A DNA stretch of 64,000 bases, taken from positions 1 to 64,000 of the IMG/VR virus record IMGVR_UViG_3300018080_000098; one strand, 5' to 3'. Position numbers and translations under genes: made by a program. Positions 39,376 to 47,804 of this stretch are shown piece by piece. Source of the DNA: a virus. Within the stretch, counting starts at the first letter, position 1, and each line of letters begins with the position of its first letter. The notes beneath the pieces are model-generated. The model saw only the letters and a program-made list of their open reading frames with translations, had not been told where the DNA came from and did not search any database.

Positions 39376-39813
39376 TTAGACTGTCGTCGCTTTGATGATT
39401 TCCTGGCCAGCGGGCAGTTGCACACTTACCTCAGTTTGTCCGAACAATATAAATCTAACTATTTTTTCTTCCACCAAATCCAGGTTCTCCACAGAAACGA
39501 CATGCCTCGTCGCCGCTGTAGTATCCAAATCGATCTGCGGTGTGAAATCATAGTCCCGCAAAGCAGGAGAAGGAACGTCCTCGTCTACCACAGTGTACTG
39601 GTACGTACCGCTGTAAAGAGGATTGTCTCCGAAGCCCAGGTCGAGAACGTGAACGATCGTTAGATGCACACTCGACCCACTCGAATTGTACAAACGAATC
39701 AACGGGTCGAAAATGAACTTCGCCGTTTGCATTTCATCTTCGACGGTAAACGAGATGGTCTCGCCAGGGTCGAGCCGGTACGGCCACAAAAATTTAACGG
39801 GAACCAAGCTCAT
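39376..39813 (-). CDS. Beta-rich tail-region protein
   Basis: 145 residues, strand-rich, with VSVQLPAGQEIIKATTV at the end. Probably structural. No family recognised. Confidence 0.7.
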   Translation of the reverse strand: MSLVPVKFLWPYRLDPGETISFTVEDEMQTAKFIFDPLIRLYNSSGSSVHLTIVHVLDLGFGDNPLYSGTYQYTVVDEDVPSPALRDYDFTPQIDLDTTAATRHVVSVENLDLVEEKIVRFILFGQTEVSVQLPAGQEIIKATTV

Positions 39814-39823
39814 AGTTTCGCCT

Positions 39824-40237
39824 CTAGTCAGGGTGCCTTTCGCGCCCTTCCTCGTCCCAGGTGTTCGCGTGGTCCTTCACAGGCTTCCCAGACAACATCG
39901 GATTCGTCGCAATGTCGTGGTAGGGAAGCTCGTCACTCACCGATACCTCGTTCTCCGTGTATCCCGTACGACCGTCCTGGAGCTCCACCTCAAAACGAAC
40001 TCGTAGATGGTTCTGCAAAGGAGGATGGATGAAAAATATCCAGTACCCCTCTTCACCCTCGTTGTAGTCCCGCTCCTCGAGCTCCTTCGTCAAAATGGCT
40101 TCGCCACCCTTAGTCAAAGAAACCAGACCAGACTCCAACATCCGATGAAGAGAGGTACCGTCCTCCTCCTGAAGCACAGCCGCCACCTGCACCATGTCCT
40201 GCGTGCCGTGGTACGTCGCTATCGCCTCAATTACCAA
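39824..40237 (-). CDS. Tail-region protein
   Basis: 137 residues with YWIFFIHPPLQNHLRVRFEV, strand-rich, acidic C-terminus. It directly follows the sheath gene (3-base gap); probably structural. Confidence 0.7.
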   Translation of the reverse strand: MVIEAIATYHGTQDMVQVAAVLQEEDGTSLHRMLESGLVSLTKGGEAILTKELEERDYNEGEEGYWIFFIHPPLQNHLRVRFEVELQDGRTGYTENEVSVSDELPYHDIATNPMLSGKPVKDHANTWDEEGRERHPD

Positions 40238-40240
40238 CTA

Positions 40241-43200
40241 CTACGCCTCGTCCTGACGCGCGTCCCAGAACTTCGTGTCCACCGAGAACAGACCGTACAG
40301 CCGCTTGATCGGATACCGGATGTTGTACCAGTACCCGAAGTGGTACAGCGTTCGGTCCTGCTCATCCACAAACACGTAAATGTCCGTCGCAGGATTGATC
40401 GGCCGCGGAGCTGGCGGGTCCAGCTCGTCCCCGTAACGCGAAATAACCTTCGAAGAAACTATCTGCGAAAGGTCGTCCGCCAGGAAAGACCGCACAATCG
40501 CTACACCCGCTGCAGCACTCGGAGGTACAATGGCTACCAGAGCTTCGTCCATGTCGCGCGCAATCTTGCGCGTTACATAGATCTTCTGGTTCATCGCACT
40601 GATTTCCTTCAAGTCCTGCGGCGACGGCGTCACCGTCGTAGACTGCTCGAATCGGAACAGCCCACCACCCACAGACGAGCAGTACAGAATCAACGAGCTC
40701 CCCAGGATAATCTCCTCCTGCTCGTTCCACGTCTGCATGTCGTCGAACGCCGGTACATCCTTCCGCAACAACGTAGTCGAGGGAGCCCGGAACGCCGCGT
40801 TGTACGCCGCAGCGTACGCCGCCAAGAACGACCCGTCCAACGTCACCGTCGTCACCGTACCATCGTCCAGAATCACCGTCCGGTCCACCGAAGTGTTCCC
40901 CAGCAGAACGATGTGACCCCGACCAGGGTTGTCCCCGCTGAACTGCAGCGTCTTCGTCGCCAGATAAACTAGCGTGTCCGGAGTGTCCGAATCACCCAAC
41001 GGAGTTCCAATCGGCACACCCTGCCACAGCATTCGTTCCGCGTTCTCAAACGGGTCCGCCATCCGCTCGATAGATGCCTTCGCCTCCGCCAGCGCCGGAT
41101 AGAAGTTCACCACTACCAGATCGGTGATGTCCTTCACCGTCTCCGTAGCCTGGATGGCCCGACGGAAGTCCGCCGTCGTGAACACCCGGTTGCCCGCAGC
41201 ATCCCGCACCTGACAGAAGTACGCGCCGAAGAAACTCGTGTCGAACGCGATGTCCCCAGCTATCCAGATGAAGTTGTCCGTCGCCTTCGGACCCAACCCA
41301 CGCTCCATGTCCTCACGTGTGAGGTAACGCGTGGGAGTCTCGTACTCGCTCGTCAACCGAAGCCGCTGAGCGCTCACGTAGTAAATGTTCCCCGGGTCCG
41401 GTTCCCTACCTCGATGCTCGTACTTCACCTCTACATCTACACCCGGATCACCAGACAGCATCAGGTACGAAGTGTTCTCCCCAGCATCCTGAACGATGGT
41501 GTAGGACAACAACGTCCCATCTGTAGCCTTCTTGACCCAGATCACCGATTCCGGAGTATCACTGAGAATAACGTACCAACTCGTGGGCACCCCGGTAACT
41601 TGACCCATCGGGTCCTGGTACACCTCATCCGCCGGAATAGTTTCCGTTGCCCGCGTTCTCAGCGACCAGTCTACCAAGTCCTCATTCACCGTAGTGAAAT
41701 TGAACTTGTCGTTGGTGGCAAATTGGTTTGTCGTGTCCGTCGTCGGGAAATTTCGCACGGACAAATCAATGTTGTCCGACATGCTCACGTACGGGTCCGC
41801 AGCCGCCACCGTGAAACTACCGAAGCTCCCCTCGTACGTATTCGTGTACCACGCTACCACCATCGAGGTAGCTGGGCCCGGCGTCGGCGTAAGTGCCCCC
41901 ACCGTCAACGAGTACAGCCGGTCGTCCTTCGCTGTGTAGTCCTTCCGAGCCGCCCGCGCCACGAACGTCCAGGTGTCGCCCTCAACGAAGTTGAATGCCT
42001 GGCGATGCCGTGCGTACTTCGCCGCGAAGTCGTTCAGGAAGTTAATCGCACTGGTGAGGTCCGTGATAGTGATGTCGTCCAGCACGAAAACATCGTCAAT
42101 CGGAATGTGCATCACTGCGTCACTGATGTGAGCCGTGTACAACGTTTGGAGCTCTACGCAAGCTGCCAGAAGCTCCGTCAAGTTGGTCGGAGCAGCTACT
42201 GTAGTCTGGTGCTGGCTCGTTGCCGGTACACCGCCAGAGTGGAATACAGGAGGTCCGGGGTTACTGTCGTTGTCGTGTGCATCGTACTGCGTCTGCGCAT
42301 CCGCACACAACGCCAGTGCGGTAGCCAGGTCCGCTGCAGTACCAGCTGTGATAACATTCACAGCATCCACTGCAACGTGGCCCGCACCCAGATTGAAATC
42401 AACGTAAATTCCATCCTCGAGATGAATGCCCGTCAACGGGTACTGCGCTACGTTGTTCTCCCGAATCTGAATGAGCCCCTCGGTGTACGGGTCCTCATCC
42501 CACGCCGACCACACTACGTTGAACTCGCGGTTACCCGAAGGACCATCACCCTGCGGACCGGGACCAGACGGGTAGTACACCTGCAGCTTGTAGTGACGAT
42601 CGTATTCGCCTGTGTAATTCGTGGAATCGTTGAGCGTGATCTCTCCCGACCCACTAGCTGCAGCCGCCGTCAGATGGTTGAGCCCCTCAGCAGGCTCCGA
42701 CACCTCCGAGAACTGATTGTCGTTGTCGTGCGCACTCGAGAGCTCGATGAGCCCGGGACCGAAGCTGTCCCAAGTGAACACGTCGTCCGTGTTGTAGTCG
42801 CCTGGTGTGAAATCGAAAACCAGCACTATGTCGTCGCTGAACCCGTAGTTCACTGCTGTAGACAGCGTGATAGTGTCGGTGAATGGTGCAACACCGGGCC
42901 GGGTAGCCGTGAATTGGTAAGAACGGCCTGCAGGCAGGGCGGCGGTGCCAACAAACGAAGAGTGCTCTGGCACCTTGTTGACTTGGCTATTTCCACCCGA
43001 AAGTGGAGTGACCACGAGCTCAAAGGTAGCGTCCACCCCTGCATTGAATGCACGGCAGTACAGCGTGTACTGCATCGAGTAATCACGCGAGTACGCGGAG
43101 GTGCTGTCGTGTGACACGAGCCCCACACCAGTACCAGCACTCTTTGCGACGATGGTGTTGCGTCCCGTCAGCTGCGAGTTGTTCGGGTCCGAGATCAGGG

Positions 43201-43771
43201 CGTCGGGGTCCCCGCCAATCACGTCACCCAAAATCTCCGTGACGACACGATAGTCCGTGAACTCTTTATAGAGATCCTGACCTTCCGTGTCCCCCACCAG
43301 CATCATCTGGCGAAGCTGGTCGAAGTTCAACGGGTCCTTGATGTCGTCGCGCTCTACGCTCTGATAATCGATCAGATACGTCGCGTGCTTGTCGAACTTC
43401 GTCAGCTGAATCTCCACCCGGTCCCACACACCAGAACCCGGTACCGACTCCCGGAATGCCCACTTGTCCGTTGGCACTACCTCTTTGTTCTGCTTGTACA
43501 GCGTGGTCACGATTTCCTGATCGTTCAACGCCGCGTACGGCAGCACAGCTTGATAGGGAGGAGTCAGAGAAAAAGACAGCTGCTGGTTCTCTACGTACGA
43601 CCGACGATGCGGTACGTTCACCTCGAGCTTCAACCGGCTACCCACACCCACGTAACAAGGATACCGCGGGTTGCCAGGGTCGGTAGAGGGCCGCGGAATC
43701 GCTACGTAGCCAATGTACGCGCCCGGTCGTACCCACCGACTATTTGTTAGACGGAAGTCGCCAATCGCCAT
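40241..43771 (-). CDS. Tail sheath protein, unusually large
   Basis: 1176 residues. The N-terminus SRWVRPGAYIGYVAIPRP is the RPGxYI opening of contractile sheath proteins. The C-terminus (SMNQKIYVTRKIARDMDEAL.. to IRYPIKRLYGLFSVD) is the helical-plus-strand domain expected to interlock with the neighbouring subunit. Between ~220 and 800 lies a long beta-rich insertion with repeated themes (FTWDSFGPG, TYEGSFGS, runs of Thr/Asp). Typical sheaths have 400-700 residues, so the insertion probably forms a decorated outer domain. Strong AAGGAG ribosome site. Confidence 0.85.
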   Translation of the reverse strand: MAIGDFRLTNSRWVRPGAYIGYVAIPRPSTDPGNPRYPCYVGVGSRLKLEVNVPHRRSYVENQQLSFSLTPPYQAVLPYAALNDQEIVTTLYKQNKEVVPTDKWAFRESVPGSGVWDRVEIQLTKFDKHATYLIDYQSVERDDIKDPLNFDQLRQMMLVGDTEGQDLYKEFTDYRVVTEILGDVIGGDPDALISDPNNSQLTGRNTIVAKSAGTGVGLVSHDSTSAYSRDYSMQYTLYCRAFNAGVDATFELVVTPLSGGNSQVNKVPEHSSFVGTAALPAGRSYQFTATRPGVAPFTDTITLSTAVNYGFSDDIVLVFDFTPGDYNTDDVFTWDSFGPGLIELSSAHDNDNQFSEVSEPAEGLNHLTAAAASGSGEITLNDSTNYTGEYDRHYKLQVYYPSGPGPQGDGPSGNREFNVVWSAWDEDPYTEGLIQIRENNVAQYPLTGIHLEDGIYVDFNLGAGHVAVDAVNVITAGTAADLATALALCADAQTQYDAHDNDSNPGPPVFHSGGVPATSQHQTTVAAPTNLTELLAACVELQTLYTAHISDAVMHIPIDDVFVLDDITITDLTSAINFLNDFAAKYARHRQAFNFVEGDTWTFVARAARKDYTAKDDRLYSLTVGALTPTPGPATSMVVAWYTNTYEGSFGSFTVAAADPYVSMSDNIDLSVRNFPTTDTTNQFATNDKFNFTTVNEDLVDWSLRTRATETIPADEVYQDPMGQVTGVPTSWYVILSDTPESVIWVKKATDGTLLSYTIVQDAGENTSYLMLSGDPGVDVEVKYEHRGREPDPGNIYYVSAQRLRLTSEYETPTRYLTREDMERGLGPKATDNFIWIAGDIAFDTSFFGAYFCQVRDAAGNRVFTTADFRRAIQATETVKDITDLVVVNFYPALAEAKASIERMADPFENAERMLWQGVPIGTPLGDSDTPDTLVYLATKTLQFSGDNPGRGHIVLLGNTSVDRTVILDDGTVTTVTLDGSFLAAYAAAYNAAFRAPSTTLLRKDVPAFDDMQTWNEQEEIILGSSLILYCSSVGGGLFRFEQSTTVTPSPQDLKEISAMNQKIYVTRKIARDMDEALVAIVPPSAAAGVAIVRSFLADDLSQIVSSKVISRYGDELDPPAPRPINPATDIYVFVDEQDRTLYHFGYWYNIRYPIKRLYGLFSVDTKFWDARQDEA

Positions 43772-43791
43772 GATCGATCTCCTTCAGATTT

Positions 43792-43902
43792 TTACTTCTT
43801 CTGACGCAAAGCTGTTTCAGGTCTGCGTGGCTGGAAGTTGTAGAAGTACAACTTGGACCGCTTGTCCAACATAGAATAACTAGTTTGCACCATCAGAAAC
43901 AC
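43792..43902 (-). CDS. Small ORF between sheath and neck-type genes
   Basis: 36 residues from GTG 43902 (33 from ATG 43893). Sequence MFLMVQTSYSMLDKRSKL then YFYNFQPRRPETALRQKK: an ordered, basic peptide. It fills an otherwise unexplained 147-bp gap. A TCTAGG stretch lies 9 bases before the GTG. Confidence 0.5.
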   Translation of the reverse strand: MFLMVQTSYSMLDKRSKLYFYNFQPRRPETALRQKK

Positions 43903-43918
43903 CGCATTACCTAGATAT

Positions 43919-44932
43919 TCAACGGGCCACTACCGTCACTTCCTTTTCAGCCACTATCGTTCCTACATGACGCGGCTTCGTAGGCTCAGGCTTCACTTCC
44001 GTTTGCCCCTTCGCCACCATGATCTTGAACGTCCCCAACCTCTTCGGCCAAATTACCCAATGCGTCTTGTCCTGATATATCAACGCTACCTTCGAATCGT
44101 TGCTGTACACCCGAACCGGGTAAGGCATCTGCTGTATCCCAAACCGCGACTTCTTGTTCAATCGTACCTTGTCTGGAGCGTTCAGTTGAATAGACCCCTG
44201 CTGCGGAAGATACTTCGGGTGAGCACTGTATTGAATATACGTGCTGTTCTCGAACTCCACCGTCATACTGCAGGACGCCTGCCACAGCTGCCGCCGAGGA
44301 TCTCCATCTAACGATGAATGAGATTTTGCACTCATCGAGTGAGTCAACGGAACTCGCACCTCCCAATAAATCCCGTGCCGCGTGTCCGGAGGCCGCAGAA
44401 TATAATTACACGTGAACCGCTGAAACTGCCCGAACGCCGCACTCACAAAAGCTTCCAGGTCTTCTATCTGCTGCTCATCCGTTGCTGCGCAAACAATCTC
44501 TATCGGAATCGGTATCACATCCATCACACGAACTATCTGCGTGTGGTTCCTGTCCCGAGCGTTTATCCCCGACGTCAAGCTTCCTAACGATGCAGGCTTG
44601 TATTCGTACCCGCCGTCCTGAATGAATATCTGCGGCGGAGCTCTCCGCATCCCAGAGAAGTACCGAGCAATCTGTAGATGCCGCTTGTCAGAATCCCGGT
44701 CCAGCACCTCGTTGACCACGAACTCATCCATGAAAGTCGCAAAGTGTTTGAAGAACTTTCTGAACTGCCCCTTCTCGTGCACACACGCTTCCAGGTACTT
44801 CTGGAGGGTGAGCTTCGTGATTTTGAGATACTGGGAGATATCCCCGTGGTACAGCCCACCGATAGCCGACCTGTCTAGGTCGTCCACCTGAATAAAGTGT
44901 GGCAGCTTTCGTTGAAGGTCCGTAGTCGACAT
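43919..44932 (-). CDS. Tail or neck structural protein
   Basis: 337 residues. Mixed fold with SLGSLTSGINARDRNHTQIVRV, QQIEDLEAFVSAAFGQFQRF and a C-terminal Ig-like region (YPVRVYSNDSKVALIYQDK..GTFKIMVAKGQTEV). It precedes the sheath gene, a position often held by a tail terminator or neck protein. Exact role unknown. Confidence 0.75.
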   Translation of the reverse strand: MSTTDLQRKLPHFIQVDDLDRSAIGGLYHGDISQYLKITKLTLQKYLEACVHEKGQFRKFFKHFATFMDEFVVNEVLDRDSDKRHLQIARYFSGMRRAPPQIFIQDGGYEYKPASLGSLTSGINARDRNHTQIVRVMDVIPIPIEIVCAATDEQQIEDLEAFVSAAFGQFQRFTCNYILRPPDTRHGIYWEVRVPLTHSMSAKSHSSLDGDPRRQLWQASCSMTVEFENSTYIQYSAHPKYLPQQGSIQLNAPDKVRLNKKSRFGIQQMPYPVRVYSNDSKVALIYQDKTHWVIWPKRLGTFKIMVAKGQTEVKPEPTKPRHVGTIVAEKEVTVVAR

Positions 44933-45652
44933 CTAGTTCGCAGGCTCGGTGGAGGGGGCGCTCTTCACTAGCGAGAGCTCTTTCATTGTTCGGTAGGCGG
45001 CAGAGTAGTACTTCCCGTAACCACGCTTCGTAAAGAGAGCTCCACTTTTCGCGTCACCCAAACTCTGTTTCAGTCTCTTCTTCACATACTTCGGGAAAGG
45101 GCACATCCAAAAGTAGAAGCTCTTGGTGAACTCCTTCGAGCGCCGTTCGATGTACTCGTCATCAATAGCCACTCCGTTCCAATGGCGAACCGCTATGGAC
45201 AGACCGTACATCTGAAATTCCCAGTGAGCTCGGAAGAACCCAAAGGGTGGGAAAGACACCAGAGCACACCCCAGCACGAAAATCAGCCCAGCCCACCAAG
45301 GAAGCCACACGAAGAACATCCAACCAAAGAGCAGCGCTGGAACCAAATAGACCGGAGTACCCAGCAGGTACAGAGCACCAAAGAGGAACCGTGTGAGCTT
45401 CTTGGCCTGCAGCCCATGGCCAGCCTCGTGCCACAACGTGCGCCAGCCAGCCCTATCCTTCCCCGGACATCCCACTGTGAACCCGAGAGTTGTGTAGTAG
45501 CGCTCCATGTAGTCTGGATTGCCAAATACTTTCAGGAGTTTCCCGATGGTTCGATGTAGCCACGAGTCTTCCTTCGAGATAATTTTGAGCTTCGGGACGA
45601 ACTCCTTGCACGTCGCCACCGTAGCATCGTAAATTTCCAGGTCTGTAGGCAT
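44933..45652 (-). CDS. Membrane-anchored zincin-like metallopeptidase
   Basis: 239 residues. LWHEAGHGLQAKK near residue 75 is an HExxH zinc-peptidase signature. Two or three membrane spans follow (residues ~85-140, LFGALYLLGTPVYLVPALLF then WAGLIFVLGCALVSF). The third zinc ligand is not certain; HWEFQ and the DDEYIERR segment are candidates. A phage membrane protease could act on envelope or virion proteins. It is preceded by the structured RNA region and its terminator. Confidence 0.75.
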   Translation of the reverse strand: MPTDLEIYDATVATCKEFVPKLKIISKEDSWLHRTIGKLLKVFGNPDYMERYYTTLGFTVGCPGKDRAGWRTLWHEAGHGLQAKKLTRFLFGALYLLGTPVYLVPALLFGWMFFVWLPWWAGLIFVLGCALVSFPPFGFFRAHWEFQMYGLSIAVRHWNGVAIDDEYIERRSKEFTKSFYFWMCPFPKYVKKRLKQSLGDAKSGALFTKRGYGKYYSAAYRTMKELSLVKSAPSTEPAN

Positions 45653-45700
45653 ACCAAGTCCTCGGTTTCGTTGGCCTAACAGAAGCTAACTAGACCGCCT

Positions 45701-45745
45701 ACAAAAAATTGGCCCCCTGGCCGATGGAAGGGAAGCCAGGGGGCC
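45701..45745 (-). terminator. Rho-independent terminator of the structured RNA
   Basis: GGCCCCCTGGC (45745-45735), 13-nt loop, GCCAGGGGGCC (45721-45711), then AATTTTTTG on the minus strand. Confidence 0.85.
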
Positions 45746-45980
45746 TGTCCAAGGAAAGCAGAATGGGTCGCCACGTAATAATCACCACCAGTTGGAGCGG
45801 TGTAACCCACCCAGTGGTGAGGTAGCAATGGAGTCCAGATGGACCTGTGTTGCTACCAGAACCTAACCTGATTTTTCGTATTATTTCTTGGAGAGAAAAA
45901 GGTGCGCGGAGGTAGGAAGACCTTGGGGGGACTGGGGAGGGGGAAAGGCTGGGCCACCAACCTCCGCGCTATCCGGATTT
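45702..45980 (-). ncRNA. Structured noncoding RNA, about 280 nt
   Basis: The 373-bp gap 45653-46025 has no gene: no ATG occurs on the minus strand between ~45980 and 45700. Minus-strand order: promoter; stem GCGCGGAGGT (45969-45960) with ACCTCCGCGC (45913-45904) around a pyrimidine-rich 46-nt loop; hairpin GGTAGCAA (45857-45850) / TTGCTACC (45828-45821) with an inner GGTCC-ATCT-GGACT; hairpin CACCAC/GTGGTG (45819-45783); and a perfect 11-bp terminator. Function unknown; could be a regulatory RNA, a packaging-type RNA or a long leader of the peptidase gene. Confidence 0.65.
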
Positions 45981-45986
45981 TTGTAG

Positions 45987-46015
45987 TTTCTAACAGATGC
46001 CCAAACGGAAGTCAA
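45987..46015 (-). promoter_or_regulatory. Promoter of the structured RNA
   Basis: Minus strand: TTGACT (46015-46010), 17-bp spacer, TAGAAA (45992-45987); predicted start near 45980, 11 bases before the first stem. Confidence 0.6.
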
Positions 46016-46025
46016 GTAGAAAATG

Positions 46026-47468
46026 CTAGATAGCGTAATCCTCCGCCAACTTCAGCTTGGCACCGTTCACCACTCCACTAGGGTGTGCAGCAGAAGTTCC
46101 CGCTGCGTCCGTGATGCGCCGACTAGCAACTGCTTGGTACCAGTACTTGTCCCAGCTACTACGGCTGCGGAACTGAGCTACCACCAGCAGCTGCGCTTCC
46201 GGGTCCGCAGCACAGTGCTGAGTCACAATCTCCTGGGCCGCAGATTGGTTAGCCGCTTTGCACGCGCCCTTATCCAAATCACTTCGGTCTTTCCCACCAT
46301 GCTTCTCGTAGTGCTTCCACCAAAGCGCCTTCATCCCACTCTCCCCATCCTCCCCATAATCGATGTACTTCCCCAACGTCTCGTTCCACCACGTACCATA
46401 ATAGAGCTCGGGCCACTTGTACCCCTTCGGGTCGCTCTTCTCCCAATCCTCAATCCCCTTCCAGAAAGGCTTCCGACTCCCGCTCCACATAGTACCGTTC
46501 TGCACCACCGAATCACAGAACAGTAGCACTGCACGCTCCCAGTACTTCTTCATCGATGGATCGTCTTCCCAAGCGTCGAACGCACCAAACGCCCGCAACT
46601 CCTTCATCGCCAACTTCAGTAGCTTCTCCTCAAAATATCGCATCTGGGTCTTGATGCCCTCAGTCGAGCCAAACCAATCCTGGATCGTAGGATTCACCAC
46701 CTTCTTGTCCGCACCGTTGTACACGTTCACCAAATCACTACGCCCGGCCAACTTCAACATCGAAACAACAGACCCGTAGCTGTTGCACTGGAAAATGCCG
46801 TAGTTCGCTCCGGCTCCATCACCAATGTCGTTCTCGGCCATCCCGAAAGCATCCCGTCGATTCGACACCTCGTAGAAAGCGATGACACTCATGATACGCG
46901 TGTTCAGGTCCGGCACGAAACCCGCCGCGTGCGCTTGAGGTAGTAACACAGAAGCTGTGCCCTTCCCGATAACTCCGTCTACCGGTTCGAGGTTGTTCTT
47001 CTCCTGGAACGCTTTGACAGCTTCCGCAGACCCATTCCCAAACCACCCGTCGACCTCCCCATCGTAAGCGCCTACAGCTTTCAGAGCTCCCTGGTAGAGA
47101 AACACCTCGGGCCTCTTGGTCGTAGCTTTGATCGTTGCCTTGCTGTACCTCTGATACTCCATCGGTTCCTCTCCTGTTGGTGGTTTCGGTTGTTCTGGTT
47201 GCTCGGGCTCTTCAGGTTCCTCCTCGAGAGGGCGCAGGAGCTCGATTGCCTCCTCGTCGATCAAAGAGATGTGCCAGGTCGTGGTAATCGTGGCGTCGAA
47301 CCTGCCACCCACCTTCATCTCAACCACGAGGTTGTCCCCAGCTACTTCAGTTACTGCGAAAGTCTGGCCCTCCCCAATCGTAATTTTCACGTTCAGGTCG
47401 GTACCCATTGCGTCGAAGTCGAACGCACGCTTGATGCGTATGACGTCCCCTACTTGCCAATCGATCAT
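46026..47468 (-). CDS. Peptidoglycan-binding lysin (endolysin or tail lysozyme)
   Basis: 480 residues. Residues 1-80: small barrel (WQVGDVIRIKRAFDFDA). Linker rich in Glu, Pro and Gln (residues 82-103). Residues ~115-180: peptidoglycan-binding domain (ALKAVGAYDGEVDGWFGNGS, FQEKNNLEPVDGVIGKGT). Residues ~190 onward: glycoside-hydrolase-like domain with IAFYEVSNRRDAFGMAENDIG and GANYGIFQCN, where the Glu of FYE is the likely catalytic acid. The layout resembles phage cell-wall hydrolases; GH46/lysozyme-like fold is a guess. No signal peptide, so export would need a holin or virion location. Confidence 0.8.
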   Translation of the reverse strand: MIDWQVGDVIRIKRAFDFDAMGTDLNVKITIGEGQTFAVTEVAGDNLVVEMKVGGRFDATITTTWHISLIDEEAIELLRPLEEEPEEPEQPEQPKPPTGEEPMEYQRYSKATIKATTKRPEVFLYQGALKAVGAYDGEVDGWFGNGSAEAVKAFQEKNNLEPVDGVIGKGTASVLLPQAHAAGFVPDLNTRIMSVIAFYEVSNRRDAFGMAENDIGDGAGANYGIFQCNSYGSVVSMLKLAGRSDLVNVYNGADKKVVNPTIQDWFGSTEGIKTQMRYFEEKLLKLAMKELRAFGAFDAWEDDPSMKKYWERAVLLFCDSVVQNGTMWSGSRKPFWKGIEDWEKSDPKGYKWPELYYGTWWNETLGKYIDYGEDGESGMKALWWKHYEKHGGKDRSDLDKGACKAANQSAAQEIVTQHCAADPEAQLLVVAQFRSRSSWDKYWYQAVASRRITDAAGTSAAHPSGVVNGAKLKLAEDYAI

Positions 47469-47478
47469 CTTGTCTCCT

Positions 47479-47727
47479 TCACGGAACTCGTTTCAGACAT
47501 TTCTTCTGCACCCAACGACGCACCTCTACGTCGTCCGATGCAGCGAAGCACAGGTACGCTTCTTCCCCGTTCAGTTTTTCTATGGTTGCCTGAGCTCCCG
47601 CAGGAAGCGAGAGCTCCAAAGGTTGCTTGTGGTAGGATGCTACAGGGTGCTCGACTGACAACGTAGCCGTAATGCTAAGGTCGTAATCAAGCTCCACCAC
47701 ATCCCCACAACGGAAATGCTTGGGCAT
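47479..47727 (-). CDS. Small barrel protein with hairpin-occluded ribosome site
   Basis: 82 residues, MPKHFRCGDVVELDYDLSIT at the start; the CGDVVELD opening parallels the first domain of the downstream lysin (VGDVIRIKR), so both may be related KOW/SH3-like barrels. Its GGAGG ribosome site lies in the stem of the hairpin at 47732-47757. Function unknown. Confidence 0.75.
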   Translation of the reverse strand: MPKHFRCGDVVELDYDLSITATLSVEHPVASYHKQPLELSLPAGAQATIEKLNGEEAYLCFAASDDVEVRRWVQKKCLKRVP

Positions 47728-47731
47728 TGGT

Positions 47732-47757
47732 GTTAATCCTCCAAGTAGAGGATTAAC
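47732..47757 (-). promoter_or_regulatory. Ribosome-site-sequestering hairpin
   Basis: GTTAATCCTC-6-GAGGATTAAC, a perfect 10-bp stem on the minus strand. The 3' arm contains the GGAGG that should serve ATG 47727, 4 bases further on. Predicted to repress translation unless opened. Confidence 0.7.
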
Positions 47758-47804
47758 TATTTACTTTGGAAATTAGAGAAAGGGATGGATAGCTGAAGGA
47801 GGAA

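Noticed and set aside
41414-43114. 566-codon open frame on the plus strand
   Set aside because: It is the antisense of the sheath gene; its composition (Arg, Val, His-rich) is that of a shadow frame and no ribosome site fits.
43792-44932. Frameshift fusion of the 337-residue protein with the small ORF after it
   Set aside because: The small ORF's frame has stops immediately upstream in the larger gene, so there is no useful overlap for a slip.
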